This document shows, piece by piece, positions 40,915 through 49,682 of a DNA stretch of 64,000 nucleotides. The stretch lies in contig CAJUSH010000010.1 of assembly GCA_910589045.1 (NCBI GenBank), forward strand, positions 1-64,000, in the 5' to 3' direction. Both the position numbers and the translations under genes were made by a program. Each line of letters begins with the position of its first letter. The stretch's first letter is position 1. Source of the stretch: an uncultured Eubacterium sp. GTDB taxonomy: Bacteria; Bacillota_A; Clostridia; Lachnospirales; Lachnospiraceae. Below the pieces are notes generated by a model. It was not told where the DNA came from. It saw nothing but the letters and a program-made list of their open reading frames with translations, and did no database searches.

Positions 40915-40917
40915 GAA

Positions 40918-41835
40918 ATGGATCTGATACAGAAGGAGCTGCTACAGGAGGTGGCCGGACTGCATGAAATACCGGCAGGTGCCTTCCATATCCGTTCGAA
41001 CGGGAAAAGTGTCCGGCGGAGGACGACGGAGCATATTGATATCGTGACAAAGGAGGATGGCTCGGGCATCGACGTCATTGTAAAGCCCGGGGTGAAGGGA
41101 GAAAGTGTGCATCTGCCCGTTATCATCAGTCAGTCGGGACTGCGTGAGGCTGTCTGCAATGATTTTTATATCGGAAGAGACGCGGATGTGACCATCATCG
41201 CAGGGTGCGGCATACATAACGGCGGCGATGCGTCCAGTCAGCATGACGGTGTACACCGGTTCTTTGTTGAGGAGCACGCAAGGGTGCGCTATATAGAAAA
41301 GCATTACGGAAGCGGGGACGGCACCGGGGAACGTATTATGAACCCCCGGACGCAGATACAGCTAAAGGAACATGCTTATATGGAGATGGATACGGCGCAG
41401 ATCCGGGGCGTGGACCATACGGAGCGGATGACACGGGCAGAGCTTGCAGGCAAATCGACGCTGGTGGTCACGGAGCGTTTGCTGACTCATGGCACTCAGC
41501 GCGCAAAAAGCACCTTTGAGGTGGAGCTGAACGGGGGCGGTGCCGGTGTGCATATTGTTTCCCGTGCCGTGGCAAAGGAGCATTCCCGGCAGCTTTTTGT
41601 TTCCCGCGTCAACGGAAATGCGCCCTGCAGCGGCCATACGGAGTGTGATGCGATTCTCATGGACGATGCACAGGTGCGGGCGGTGCCGGAAATCGCGGCG
41701 AACTGTCCGGAGGCGGCGCTTATTCACGAGGCCGCCATCGGAAAGATCGCCGGGGAACAGATTGTCAAGCTGATGACGCTGGGCTTAAGCGAGCAGGAGG
41801 CCGAAGAGCGGATCATCAGCGGATTTTTAAAATAA
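40918..41835 (+). CDS. SufB/SufD-like scaffold of the minimal SUF (SMS) system
   Basis: 305 residues, shorter than classic SufB (about 470) or SufD (about 420). The beta-helix core reads DFYIGRDADVTIIAGCGIHN and RADELAGK-type turns. The C-terminal half has CSGHTECDAILMDDAQVRAV with the conserved Cys and LIHEAAIGKIAGEQIVKLM with the Glu/His segment used for cluster assembly. The sequence starts 3 bp after the sufC stop with GGGGGAGAA as ribosome site. Forms a SufBC-like complex with the ATPase. Ends 15 bp from the convergent chemoreceptor gene. Confidence 0.88.
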   Translation: MDLIQKELLQEVAGLHEIPAGAFHIRSNGKSVRRRTTEHIDIVTKEDGSGIDVIVKPGVKGESVHLPVIISQSGLREAVCNDFYIGRDADVTIIAGCGIHNGGDASSQHDGVHRFFVEEHARVRYIEKHYGSGDGTGERIMNPRTQIQLKEHAYMEMDTAQIRGVDHTERMTRAELAGKSTLVVTERLLTHGTQRAKSTFEVELNGGGAGVHIVSRAVAKEHSRQLFVSRVNGNAPCSGHTECDAILMDDAQVRAVPEIAANCPEAALIHEAAIGKIAGEQIVKLMTLGLSEQEAEERIISGFLK

Positions 41836-41850
41836 GGCCCCTTTGTTCCC

Positions 41851-43548
41851 TTATGCGGGCAGCTCAAACTGCTTTACAAGCTGGTCGAGCATCGTAGCCT
41901 GTGCGGATAATTCCTCGCTGGTTGCCGATGCCTCCTGCGCGGTCGCCGCGTTGCTCTGTACGACACCGGAAATCTGGTTGATGCCCTGCTCGGCCTTGAG
42001 CATTGCCCCGGCCTGCTCCTCCATCATGATCTTGAGCCCTCTGGAGAAATCGGCAATCTGCTTGATTCCCTGGACAATCGTCTCAATGGAGGTGGATGCA
42101 TGCTCTGCGATGCTGTTTCCCTGGGCAACCTCCTGGATGGAGGCTTCAATCAGATCCCTTGTATCGACTGCGGCCTTCGCACTCTGATCTGCAAGCTCAC
42201 GGATCTGGTCTGCAACGACTGCAAAGCCGCGTCCCGACTCGCCTGCCCGTGCAGCCTCGATGGAAGCGTTGAGTGAGAGGAGATTGGTCTGCTCCGCGAT
42301 GGATTCGATCTCGGAAATAATGTTTCCGATCTTTGTGGAGGCTTCGTTGATGCGCTCCATGGCAAGCATCATCGTGTCCATTTCCTGACGGCTGCGGTCT
42401 GCCTCGTTTGCGTAGTCCTGTGCCTTCAGGTAGGATTCGTCCGCACTGTGGGCGGTTTGCTGCATGGCCTGGGTGATGTCGGAGATCGTTTCGTGGATCA
42501 CGGCGATGGCACCTGCCTGATTGGTAGCGCCCTCTGCAAGGGACTGTGAGGCGGTGGCCAGCTCATCGGAGCCTGCCGATACCTGATCGGAGGCATCCCC
42601 GATCGAGATCAGGGTTTCCCGCATCTGGTTTCTCAGACCACGCATGGCCTCATACAGCTTCTGGAAATCTCCGGAATAGCGTTCGGTAGCTCTGGAACGG
42701 ACCGTATAATTTCCGTTCGCCATCTCGCCGAGCACCTCGCCCACATCGTTGATGATGGTATTGAGGTTGTCAGCCATCTCAATTGCATCGCTGCCCATCT
42801 GCTGTACCTCGTCCCCGGTCTCAATTACGGGGAACGGGGAGACGAGATCTCCGTTTGCAAAGGTTTTCAGACGATCACCGAGCTGATCAAGCGGGACGGA
42901 GATCCTTCTGGCAATGCGTTTTCCGAATTTGACGGACAGTACCAAAGAAACGGCGATAAGCGAAAAGACCAGCAGAACGAGGAATACGCTCACAATGATC
43001 ATAATTGTGGAAAGCCGATTGCCCTCGTTGACCTTTACCTCCAAAAGCTCTTCCAGCTTGTCGTAGATGCTGCTGTAGGCGGGGGAAAGCTCCGAGAGCG
43101 CGATGTTCTGCGCCTCGACACACTTCGAACGGTCGGTCGTTGCGCCGAGCGCCATGATCTCGGCATCCAAAGCCCAGTAAGCGTCCAGCTCTGATTTGAT
43201 CGCGTCATAGGTCTCGCGGCCGCTGTCCGATACGACGGTCTTTTCAACGATCGCAAAATATTCTTCAAATGCCTGCTTTGCCTCCTCGTGCTGCTGCATT
43301 ACCGTGTCAATGGCATCCTGGTCGTCATAGCCGATGGCGGCACGAAGGGATGAGCGGGTATCCGCAAATGAAAACAGTGCCTGTCCGATATCCCCCTGTG
43401 CAAAACCGAAGTTTTTAAGCGCGTAGGAATAGCGGTTTGCAACGATGATCAGGGCAAGGACACCTATAAGTGCGGCGGCGGCGGCCAGGGTGGATACCCG
43501 GAAAATCGAGATGGTCAGTTTCCGTTCAATGTTTTCGTTTTTGTTCAT
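41851..43548 (-). CDS. Methyl-accepting chemotaxis protein
   Basis: 565 residues from ATG 43548 (GAGGGGAGATT upstream). Two transmembrane helices (about 13-35 and 185-210) enclose a helical extracellular sensor. A HAMP domain follows (RISVPLDQLGDRLKTFANGD) and then the signalling helix bundle with the conserved hairpin EQTNLLSLNASIEAARAGE, SGRGFAVVADQIRELADQS. It relays attractant or repellent binding to CheA. The sensor resembles the four-helix 4HB/MCP class, and the ligand is unknown. Its presence indicates a motile cell. Confidence 0.93.
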   Translation of the reverse strand: MNKNENIERKLTISIFRVSTLAAAAALIGVLALIIVANRYSYALKNFGFAQGDIGQALFSFADTRSSLRAAIGYDDQDAIDTVMQQHEEAKQAFEEYFAIVEKTVVSDSGRETYDAIKSELDAYWALDAEIMALGATTDRSKCVEAQNIALSELSPAYSSIYDKLEELLEVKVNEGNRLSTIMIIVSVFLVLLVFSLIAVSLVLSVKFGKRIARRISVPLDQLGDRLKTFANGDLVSPFPVIETGDEVQQMGSDAIEMADNLNTIINDVGEVLGEMANGNYTVRSRATERYSGDFQKLYEAMRGLRNQMRETLISIGDASDQVSAGSDELATASQSLAEGATNQAGAIAVIHETISDITQAMQQTAHSADESYLKAQDYANEADRSRQEMDTMMLAMERINEASTKIGNIISEIESIAEQTNLLSLNASIEAARAGESGRGFAVVADQIRELADQSAKAAVDTRDLIEASIQEVAQGNSIAEHASTSIETIVQGIKQIADFSRGLKIMMEEQAGAMLKAEQGINQISGVVQSNAATAQEASATSEELSAQATMLDQLVKQFELPA

Positions 43549-43731
43549 TCGTGAAAAATCTCCCCTCTGCTGCAAAATTTGACTATTTTGTACAATTTTC
43601 GTCTTTTTTTGCAAATATTATGTGCTAATTATACTATATTAAGAAAAAAATTCAATACTTTTTGCCAAATTCCGGAAGCATGTATTGCGGAAATGTTACG
43701 TTATACAGGTGTCCCGTACATATAGCGGAAT

Positions 43732-43773
43732 TGCCCCAATGTCTGTCTGAACCGGCATTGGGGCAGTTTTTTT
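43732..43773 (+). terminator. Terminator-like hairpin without an upstream gene on its strand
   Basis: TGCCCCAATG (43732-43741) pairs with CATTGGGGCA (43756-43765), followed by GTTTTTTT on the plus strand. Both flanking genes are leftward, so on the plus strand it would only end a short unknown transcript from 43615-43731. Confidence 0.55.
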
Positions 43774-43801
43774 CGGCGGTCCTCCATGGTCTGTTCCGCT
43801 G

Positions 43802-44068
43802 TCAGTCCCGCTTTAAAAGCTTCAGTACCTGATTGACCCGTGTTTTTTCTTCCGGTGAGAGGTTTGCGGTGAGCAGCTCGAGCATCAGGTTCTGTTCATC
43901 CGGCGTAAACTGGATGTTCTGCTGCCTGGCCTGCTGCTGGCACTGGGTGAGCTGGCGCATCATGGAGGCGGCGTTTCCTCCGGAGGGCATATTTGCAAAT
44001 GCCTTTAAAAATGCCAGCTTTTCGGGTGAGATGCCGGTTCCGGCTTTCATGAGATCATCAATTGTCAT
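43802..44068 (-). CDS. Small helical protein of unknown function
   Basis: 88 residues from ATG 44068 (GACAGGAGGGCGC upstream, a strong site). It starts MTIDDLMKAGTGISPEKLAF, has a Gln-rich helix (QLTQCQQQARQQNIQ) and ends in a Lys/Arg-rich helix (VNQVLKLLKRD). No signal peptide. The ATG overlaps the stop of the upstream gene as ATGA, so the two are translationally coupled. Not recognised. The Gln-rich region and small size are reminiscent of spore-coat or regulator-type small proteins but nothing more can be said. Confidence 0.65.
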   Translation of the reverse strand: MTIDDLMKAGTGISPEKLAFLKAFANMPSGGNAASMMRQLTQCQQQARQQNIQFTPDEQNLMLELLTANLSPEEKTRVNQVLKLLKRD

Positions 44069-44409
44069 GCGCCCTCCTGTCCGTGGAACATTCCACCATA
44101 AAGATCGTACATCGAAAGCAGGTTGCTGACCAGGTCGATGTTGGACTGGTCGGCCTCCGTGCAAAGGGGCCGGATCGCATCGAGCATTTGCAGGATGCGC
44201 CCGGACGTATTCATTCCCTCACACATCTGCAGCTCCGGGTCCTTTTTCTCAAACAGGGAATTTGCGCGGGAAAGCTCCATCATTTTTATGACGGTGGCCA
44301 GGGTTCGCTGTCTGGGATAGGGTATGTAGGGAATCGCTGTTTTCAGCAGAAGCAGCGTGCGGTCCTGCAGATGGGAGTCGAAGGGTGTAGTAGTATATTC
44401 GGTATCCAT
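44065..44409 (-). CDS. Small helical protein, upstream partner of the 88-residue gene
   Basis: 114 residues from ATG 44409 (AAAAAGGATG upstream). The sequence is predicted all-helical: LQDRTLLLLKTAIPYIPYPR, then TLATVIKMMELSRA and SNLLSMYDLYGGMFHG. No membrane helix or motif. It overlaps the next gene by 4 bp (ATGA). The pair looks like a conserved two-gene operon. I cannot assign a role and I do not know the family name. Confidence 0.65.
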   Translation of the reverse strand: MDTEYTTTPFDSHLQDRTLLLLKTAIPYIPYPRQRTLATVIKMMELSRANSLFEKKDPELQMCEGMNTSGRILQMLDAIRPLCTEADQSNIDLVSNLLSMYDLYGGMFHGQEGA

Positions 44410-44501
44410 AAAACATCCTTTTTTATTTAACCTATGAGAAAGACGCCGAAATATGCATATGATAATATGGAAAGCAAACTTTTAAGGAGGAATAAGGGTC
44501 C

Positions 44502-44636
44502 ATGGGACGTTTGATTATAGATGGCAACCGCGTGTATGAGCTGGATGAGGCATGTCTGAAAAAAAGAAAGCTGCCGGAGCCCCCGCCGGTGAAGGAAAAG
44601 GACGCAAGACAAAACGGTGCGCAGAACAGGCGCTGA
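44502..44636 (+). CDS. 44-residue ORF with strong ribosome site
   Basis: ATG 44502 is preceded by TTTAAGGAGGAATAAG and the ORF ends at TGA 44634-44636. It reads MGRLIIDGNRVYELDEACLK then a basic, Pro-rich tail (KKRKLPEPPPVKEKD). A terminator begins 7 bp after the stop. The tight ribosome-site/ORF/terminator arrangement argues that it is a real micro-gene. The tail resembles nothing I recognise. Not membrane-spanning. Confidence 0.6.
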   Translation: MGRLIIDGNRVYELDEACLKKRKLPEPPPVKEKDARQNGAQNRR

Positions 44637-44642
44637 GAATTT

Positions 44643-44668
44643 GGGGAGAGAAGATCTCCCCTTTTTTC
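44643..44668 (+). terminator. Terminator of the 44-residue ORF
   Basis: GGGGAGA (44643-44649), GAAGA loop, TCTCCCC (44655-44661), then TTTTTT. Confidence 0.88.
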
Positions 44669-44716
44669 TTCCAAGCAAAAAAGGCAGGAAGCCCTGCCTT
44701 TTTGCCTGATTCTGGT

Positions 44717-44947
44717 TTAGAAGCATCCGTTACCGCAGCCGTTGCCGTTGTTGCCGCCGCAGCAGCACAGAAGCAGCAGGATGATCCAGATGTTCTCACA
44801 TCCGCCACCGCAGCCGTTGTTGCCGCCGAAGAAGCTGCCGCCGTTGCCGCCGCAGCAGCTCAAAAGCAGCAGGATCCAGATGATGCTGGAGCATCCGTTT
44901 GAAGATTCACACCCACATCCACAGTTTGTAGCAGCTAAGTCGCTCAT
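44717..44947 (-). CDS. Gly/Cys-rich small membrane-like protein with an internal duplication
   Basis: 76 residues from ATG 44947 with ATGGAGGAATT upstream, a strong site. It has two similar halves: CSSIIWILLLLSCCGGNGG and CENIWIILLLLCCCGGNNG, each a hydrophobic stretch of about ten residues followed by Cys-Cys-Gly-Gly-Asn and Gly-rich turns, with a GCGCESSNGC lead-in. About 14 cysteines in 76 residues. The hydrophobic stretches are too short for standard membrane helices. Similar small Gly-rich sporulation or coat proteins (YjcZ-like) exist in Firmicutes, but I cannot confirm membership. Convergent with the 44-residue ORF. Confidence 0.65.
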   Translation of the reverse strand: MSDLAATNCGCGCESSNGCSSIIWILLLLSCCGGNGGSFFGGNNGCGGGCENIWIILLLLCCCGGNNGNGCGNGCF

Positions 44948-45035
44948 TTTTAATTCCTCCATTTGATTTGATTTATAGTTCATATTATGTGGAGGGCATG
45001 TCAGTGTTTCCGATAAAATTTTTAAGATTCAAAAG

Positions 45036-45064
45036 TTGTGTGAAATGTTAATATGTGGTATAGT
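45036..45064 (+). promoter_or_regulatory. Promoter of icd
   Basis: TTGTGT (45036-45041), 17-bp spacer, TATAGT (45059-45064), about 100 bp before the icd ATG. Confidence 0.5.
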
Positions 45065-45167
45065 AACTAGTAATTGTGTAAACGATTTAAAGCCGGACCG
45101 TGATATCCGCCGGATATCCGGTGCCGGGCGTATGAGGACAATATTTGGAAAGGCAGGCTGAAGAAGG

Positions 45168-46379
45168 ATGGAAAAAATTCAGATGACGACTCCCCTGGTG
45201 GAGATGGACGGAGATGAGATGACGCGGGTATTGTGGCAGATGATAAAGGATGAGCTGCTGCTTCCCTTCCTTGACTTAAAGACAGAATATTACGACCTGG
45301 GGCTGGAAAAGCGGAATGAGACAAATGACCAGGTGACGGTGGACTCCGCGAACGCGACGAAAAAATACGGCGTGGCGGTGAAGTGTGCCACGATCACGCC
45401 CAATGCGGCACGCATGAGCGAGTATCATTTGAAGGAAATGTGGAAGAGCCCCAACGGGACGATCCGCGCGATGCTTGACGGAACCGTGTTCCGCACACCG
45501 ATTCAGGTGAAGGGCATTGAGCCCTGCGTGAAAAACTGGAAAAAGCCCATTACCATCGCAAGACATGCCTACGGGGATGTGTACAAATCCGTGGAGCTGA
45601 AGGTGCCGGGGGCCGGAAAGGCCGAGCTTGTGTTCACCAGGTCGGACGGAAAAGAGGAGCGCGTGACGATTCATGAGTTTGACGGCGCAGGTATTCTCCA
45701 GGGCCAGCACAATGTGGATGAATCCATCGAAAGCTTCGCGCGCAGCTGCTTTCAGTATGCACTGGATGTAAAGCAGGATCTGTGGTTTGCCACAAAGGAT
45801 ACAATCTCGAAAAAATATGACCACACCTTCAAGGATATCTTTCAGGAGATTTTTGACGCGGAGTTTCGCGCTGCCTTTGAGGAGGCCGGGATTACTTATT
45901 TTTATACACTGATCGACGATGCGGTCGCCCGTGTCATGAAATCGGAGGGCGGTTTTATCTGGGCGTGCAAAAATTACGACGGAGACGTTATGAGTGATAT
46001 GATCTCCTCCGCCTGCGGCTCCCTTGCGATGATGACGTCCGTTCTGGTATCCCCGACGGGCATTTATGAGTACGAGGCGGCGCACGGCACGGTGCAGCGC
46101 CACTACTATAAGCATCTGGAGGGTGAGGAGACGTCCACAAACTCGGTGGCGACGATCTTTGCGTGGTCCGGAGCTCTCCGCAAGCGCGGCGAGCTGGATC
46201 ATCTGCCGGAGCTTATGACGTTTGCCGACCGTCTGGAAAAGGCGTGCATCGACACGATCGAGTCGGGGCGGATGACAAAGGATCTGGCACTGATCACGGA
46301 GCTTCCCGACCCGGTTGTTTTGAACAGCCAGGACTTTATCCGGGCGATCCGTGCATCACTGGAGAAGGCTTACTGCTAG
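45168..46379 (+). CDS. icd: NADP-dependent isocitrate dehydrogenase (eukaryote-like type II)
   Basis: 403 residues. The N-terminus has VEMDGDEMTRVLWQMIK, with the substrate region NATKKYGVAVKCATITPNAA and the metal/substrate block SDMISSACGSLAMMTSVLVS near residue 280. The long (about 400) homodimeric form with EMDGDEMTR is the IDH1/2-like subfamily, not the E. coli Icd type. It makes 2-oxoglutarate and NADPH. AAGAAGG precedes the ATG. An ABC-F gene follows 18 bp downstream. Confidence 0.95.
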   Translation: MEKIQMTTPLVEMDGDEMTRVLWQMIKDELLLPFLDLKTEYYDLGLEKRNETNDQVTVDSANATKKYGVAVKCATITPNAARMSEYHLKEMWKSPNGTIRAMLDGTVFRTPIQVKGIEPCVKNWKKPITIARHAYGDVYKSVELKVPGAGKAELVFTRSDGKEERVTIHEFDGAGILQGQHNVDESIESFARSCFQYALDVKQDLWFATKDTISKKYDHTFKDIFQEIFDAEFRAAFEEAGITYFYTLIDDAVARVMKSEGGFIWACKNYDGDVMSDMISSACGSLAMMTSVLVSPTGIYEYEAAHGTVQRHYYKHLEGEETSTNSVATIFAWSGALRKRGELDHLPELMTFADRLEKACIDTIESGRMTKDLALITELPDPVVLNSQDFIRAIRASLEKAYC

Positions 46380-46397
46380 TTTACGAGGAGAGGAGCA

Positions 46398-48329
46398 ATG
46401 ATTTTATCCTGTCAAAATGTTTCAAAAGCATTTGGAACAGAGGAAATCTTAAAAAAGGCCTCCTTCCATGTGGAGGAAAACGAGAAGGCGGCTATTGTCG
46501 GCATTAACGGCGCGGGAAAATCCACGCTTTTGAAGATTCTCGTGGGAGAGCTTTCGGCGGACGGGGGAGAGGTCACGATCGCAAAGAGCACGAGCGTCGG
46601 CTATCTCGCCCAGTATCAGGATGTTTCGGAAGCGCGGACGATCTATGAGGAGGTGCTGAATGCCCGTTCGGATCTCATCGCGATGGAGGCGGAGATCCGC
46701 GATTTTGAGGATCGGATGAAGCGGGAGACGGGCAGCGGGCTCGATGCTTTGATGGAGCGCTACCATGCCTGCCTGGAGGAGTTTGAGCGGCAGGGCGGCT
46801 ACTATTACAAGGGGGAGATCGCGGGCGTTTTGCGCGGACTGGGCTTTGGTGAGGAGGAGTTTGACCGGAAGCTCTCGGAGCTCTCCGGCGGGCAGAAAAC
46901 CCGGGTGAGCCTGGCAAAGCTTCTGGTAAAAAAGCCGGATATCCTTCTGCTCGACGAGCCTACAAACCACCTGGACCTCGCCAGCATTACATGGCTGGAG
47001 GGATTTTTGAAGAACTATAAAGGTGCAGTCATCCTCGTGTCTCACGACCGCTATTTTCTGGATCACATTGTGACGAAGGTCATTGAGATTTTTGTGCACC
47101 AGGTGCGCATGTACGACGGAAATTATACGCAGTACAGCAAAAAAAAGGCGGAAATCCGGACGGCACAGATGAAGCAGTATCTGAACCAGCAGCGGGAGAT
47201 CGCCCGTCAGGAGGCGGTCATCGCGAAGCTGAAATCGTTCAACCGGGAAAAATCCATCCGCCGGGCGGAGAGCCGGGAGAAGGCGCTGGAAAAGATCGAG
47301 GTGCTCGAAAAGCCCATGGAGGAGCATGCGGACATGCACATTGCCCTGGAGCCGAACATTGTGAGCGGAAAGGATGTCTTATCCGTGGAGGGGCTTGCAA
47401 AGGCATTCCCCGGCAATACGCTTTTTTCGGACATTGATTTTGAAATCAGGCGGGGCGAGCGTGTCGCGCTCATCGGCAGCAACGGAACCGGCAAGACGAC
47501 GATGCTAAAGATCATCACGGGGATGCTGGAAAGGGATGCGGGATATGTGCGGCTGGGAACGAATGTCCACATCGGCTACTACGATCAGGAGCAGCAGCTT
47601 TTAAGCGAGGAAAAGCTTTTGTTTGAGGAAGTGCAGGACGCCTATCCGAATCTGAACAATACGCAGGTGCGCAGCGTGCTTGCCGCATTTTTGTTCACCG
47701 GGGAGGATGCCATCGCAAAGCGGGTGGCGGATTTGAGCGGCGGGGAGCGGGGACGGCTCTCGCTGGCAAAGCTCATGCTTTCCGAGGCTAATTTTCTCAT
47801 CCTTGACGAGCCGACCAACCATCTGGATATGGTGTCTAAGGAGATTTTGGAGCAGGCGCTGAACAACTACACGGGCACCGTGCTTTTTGTGTCCCATGAC
47901 CGCTATTTTATCAACCGGACGGCGACGCGGATATTGGAGCTGACGGGGCAGATGCTGGTCAATTACATCGGAAACTATGATTATTATCTGGAAAAGAAGG
48001 AGGAGCTGACGCGGGTTTACGTGACAGAGCGTGCGTGTGCGGAAGCGGAGACGGGCGGGAATCCTCCGGAGACCGGAAAGCTGGACTGGCAGGAGCAGAA
48101 AAAGCAGCAGGCCATGGAGCGCAAGCGAAAAAACGATATGGAAAAGTCCGAGCAGGAGATCGCTTCGCTGGAGGAGGAGAAGGAGCGGCTTTGTGCAGAG
48201 CTGTCCGATCCGGCGGTGGCGACCAATTCCGCTCATCTGATGGAGCTGCATACGCAGATAACCGGGATCGAGGAGCGGCTTGACGCGCTCTATGAGGTCT
48301 GGGAAAAGCTGGCGGAGGAACAGGAGTAG
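46398..48329 (+). CDS. ABC-F family ATPase
   Basis: 643 residues with two ABC cassettes and no membrane domain. Walker A motifs are GINGAGKSTLLK and GSNGTGKTTMLK, signatures are LSGGQKTRVSLAKLL and LSGGERGRLSLAKLM, and Walker B motifs are LLLDEPTNHLDL and LILDEPTNHLDM, with the linker (P-site tip) between them rich in Lys/Arg/Glu. A C-terminal coiled coil (about 560-640) completes the Uup/YdiF-like layout. ABC-F proteins act on the ribosome, in translation factor or antibiotic-protection roles. Housekeeping and resistance forms cannot be separated by eye. GGAGAGGAGCA precedes the ATG. Confidence 0.92.
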   Translation: MILSCQNVSKAFGTEEILKKASFHVEENEKAAIVGINGAGKSTLLKILVGELSADGGEVTIAKSTSVGYLAQYQDVSEARTIYEEVLNARSDLIAMEAEIRDFEDRMKRETGSGLDALMERYHACLEEFERQGGYYYKGEIAGVLRGLGFGEEEFDRKLSELSGGQKTRVSLAKLLVKKPDILLLDEPTNHLDLASITWLEGFLKNYKGAVILVSHDRYFLDHIVTKVIEIFVHQVRMYDGNYTQYSKKKAEIRTAQMKQYLNQQREIARQEAVIAKLKSFNREKSIRRAESREKALEKIEVLEKPMEEHADMHIALEPNIVSGKDVLSVEGLAKAFPGNTLFSDIDFEIRRGERVALIGSNGTGKTTMLKIITGMLERDAGYVRLGTNVHIGYYDQEQQLLSEEKLLFEEVQDAYPNLNNTQVRSVLAAFLFTGEDAIAKRVADLSGGERGRLSLAKLMLSEANFLILDEPTNHLDMVSKEILEQALNNYTGTVLFVSHDRYFINRTATRILELTGQMLVNYIGNYDYYLEKKEELTRVYVTERACAEAETGGNPPETGKLDWQEQKKQQAMERKRKNDMEKSEQEIASLEEEKERLCAELSDPAVATNSAHLMELHTQITGIEERLDALYEVWEKLAEEQE

Positions 48330-48341
48330 CAGATTGCTTCG

Positions 48342-48370
48342 TTGACATATTTTTAACGAATGTATATACT
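48342..48370 (+). promoter_or_regulatory. Promoter of rex
   Basis: TTGACA (48342-48347), 17-bp spacer, TATACT (48365-48370), a near-consensus sigma-A promoter. It excludes the longer frame beginning at 48360. Confidence 0.75.
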
Positions 48371-48392
48371 GAAAAATAAGGAAGTCATAGTT

Positions 48393-49040
48393 ATGGAAGA
48401 AAAGGAAATCTCACAGGCAGTGATCCGGCGGATGCCGCGCTATTACCGGTATCTGGGTGATTTGCTGGATGAGGGCGTGGAGCGTATCTCGTCGAATGAT
48501 TTAAGCAGCCGTATGAATGTGACCGCGTCCCAGATCCGGCAGGACCTGAATAATTTCGGGGGCTTCGGCCAGCAGGGCTACGGCTATAACGTCAAGTATC
48601 TCTATGAGGAAATCGGAAAGATTCTCGGCCTGAACACGACGCACAACGTCATTATCATCGGTGCGGGGCACCTCGGGCAGGCACTGGCAAATTATGCCAA
48701 GTTTGAAAAGCTGGGGTTTGTGATCACCGCGCTGTTTGATGTGGATGAAAAGCTGATCGGCCAGTCGGTCAGGGACATTCCCATTTTGTCCCTCTGCGAT
48801 CTCACGGATTATGTGAAAAATAATCAGGTCGATATCGCCGCATTTACGATGCCGCGCTCGAAGGCGCCCATGATCGCAAGCGGGCTTGTAGAATTGGGTG
48901 TGCGCGCCTTCTGGAATTTTGCGCATGTGGATCTGGAGCTGTTTGATAAGGATGTAGTTGTGGAAAACGTACATCTCTCGGACAGCCTGATGCACCTGTC
49001 GTACAATACGGTGAAGCATACCAAGGAGAAAGAAGGATAA
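48393..49040 (+). CDS. rex: Redox-sensing transcriptional repressor Rex
   Basis: 215 residues. The N-terminal winged helix contains RMPRYYRYLGDLLDEG and SSRMNVTASQIRQDLNNFGG, and the Rossmann domain VIIIGAGHLGQALANY binds NADH/NAD+. The domain-swapped C-terminal helix (LSDSLMHLSYNTVKH) is present. Rex represses fermentative and respiratory genes when the NADH/NAD+ ratio is low. The first codon is ATG 48393, with AAGGAAGT as ribosome site. The next gene starts 6 bp downstream. Confidence 0.95.
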   Translation: MEEKEISQAVIRRMPRYYRYLGDLLDEGVERISSNDLSSRMNVTASQIRQDLNNFGGFGQQGYGYNVKYLYEEIGKILGLNTTHNVIIIGAGHLGQALANYAKFEKLGFVITALFDVDEKLIGQSVRDIPILSLCDLTDYVKNNQVDIAAFTMPRSKAPMIASGLVELGVRAFWNFAHVDLELFDKDVVVENVHLSDSLMHLSYNTVKHTKEKEG

Positions 49041-49046
49041 AGCAAA

Positions 49047-49682
49047 ATGGCACAGAAAAAGGATTTTGAGGTTTTTTTGCAGGGAAGAAAACTGCCGGTG
49101 TGCGTGCTGGAAGAAAAATGGCACAAGGTTTTTGCCCTGAAGGGCAAGCCGGAACATATTACTGTGCTCGAGGAAAAGCTGACGGAGATGGTGGAGCGCC
49201 GGGAGGCGCTGGGGACCGAGGTCAGGGATCTCAAAAAGCTCAAGAGTAAGCTGATGGCAAATATCGTTGCAAATATGGACGGAACGTACGCGGAGAACGA
49301 GGGAAAGATCAGCTCGAAAAAGCTGGAGGAGGACAAACGCCTGATCGATGAGATCAACGAAAAGCTCGCCGCGGACGATGACGAGCTTCTGGATCTGCCT
49401 CGGGACATTGACCGCACGAACAAGGAGCTGATGCTGCTCACGGTAGAGTACTGCTATGAAAAGCTGCGCATCAATCTCGCGGAGGCGCGGGAGATTACCG
49501 ACTGGATCACCCAGGTGCGCATCGACCTTAAAAAGAATATTATAAAAAAGCAGAACCGGGAGATCAATACCCGGCAGATTTACGCATATATGCATGACAT
49601 TTTCGGTGCTGATATGATGGATGTGTTCGATCTGGACAACGATGATGTTGATATGAGTATTTTGGACACGTCGCAGAGCTGA
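49047..49682 (+). CDS. Conserved hypothetical, coiled-coil rich, downstream of rex
   Basis: 211 residues without signal peptide or membrane segment. It opens QKKDFEVFLQGRKLPVCVLE and is dominated by charged helices (VLEEKLTEMVERREALGTEV) likely to form coiled coils between about 35 and 125. The C-terminus is helical, ending in an Asp-rich stretch (VFDLDNDDVDMSILD). It is 6 bp behind rex and ends at a 10-bp perfect-stem terminator, so it is co-transcribed with the redox repressor. No domain recognised. Confidence 0.7.
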   Translation: MAQKKDFEVFLQGRKLPVCVLEEKWHKVFALKGKPEHITVLEEKLTEMVERREALGTEVRDLKKLKSKLMANIVANMDGTYAENEGKISSKKLEEDKRLIDEINEKLAADDDELLDLPRDIDRTNKELMLLTVEYCYEKLRINLAEAREITDWITQVRIDLKKNIIKKQNREINTRQIYAYMHDIFGADMMDVFDLDNDDVDMSILDTSQS

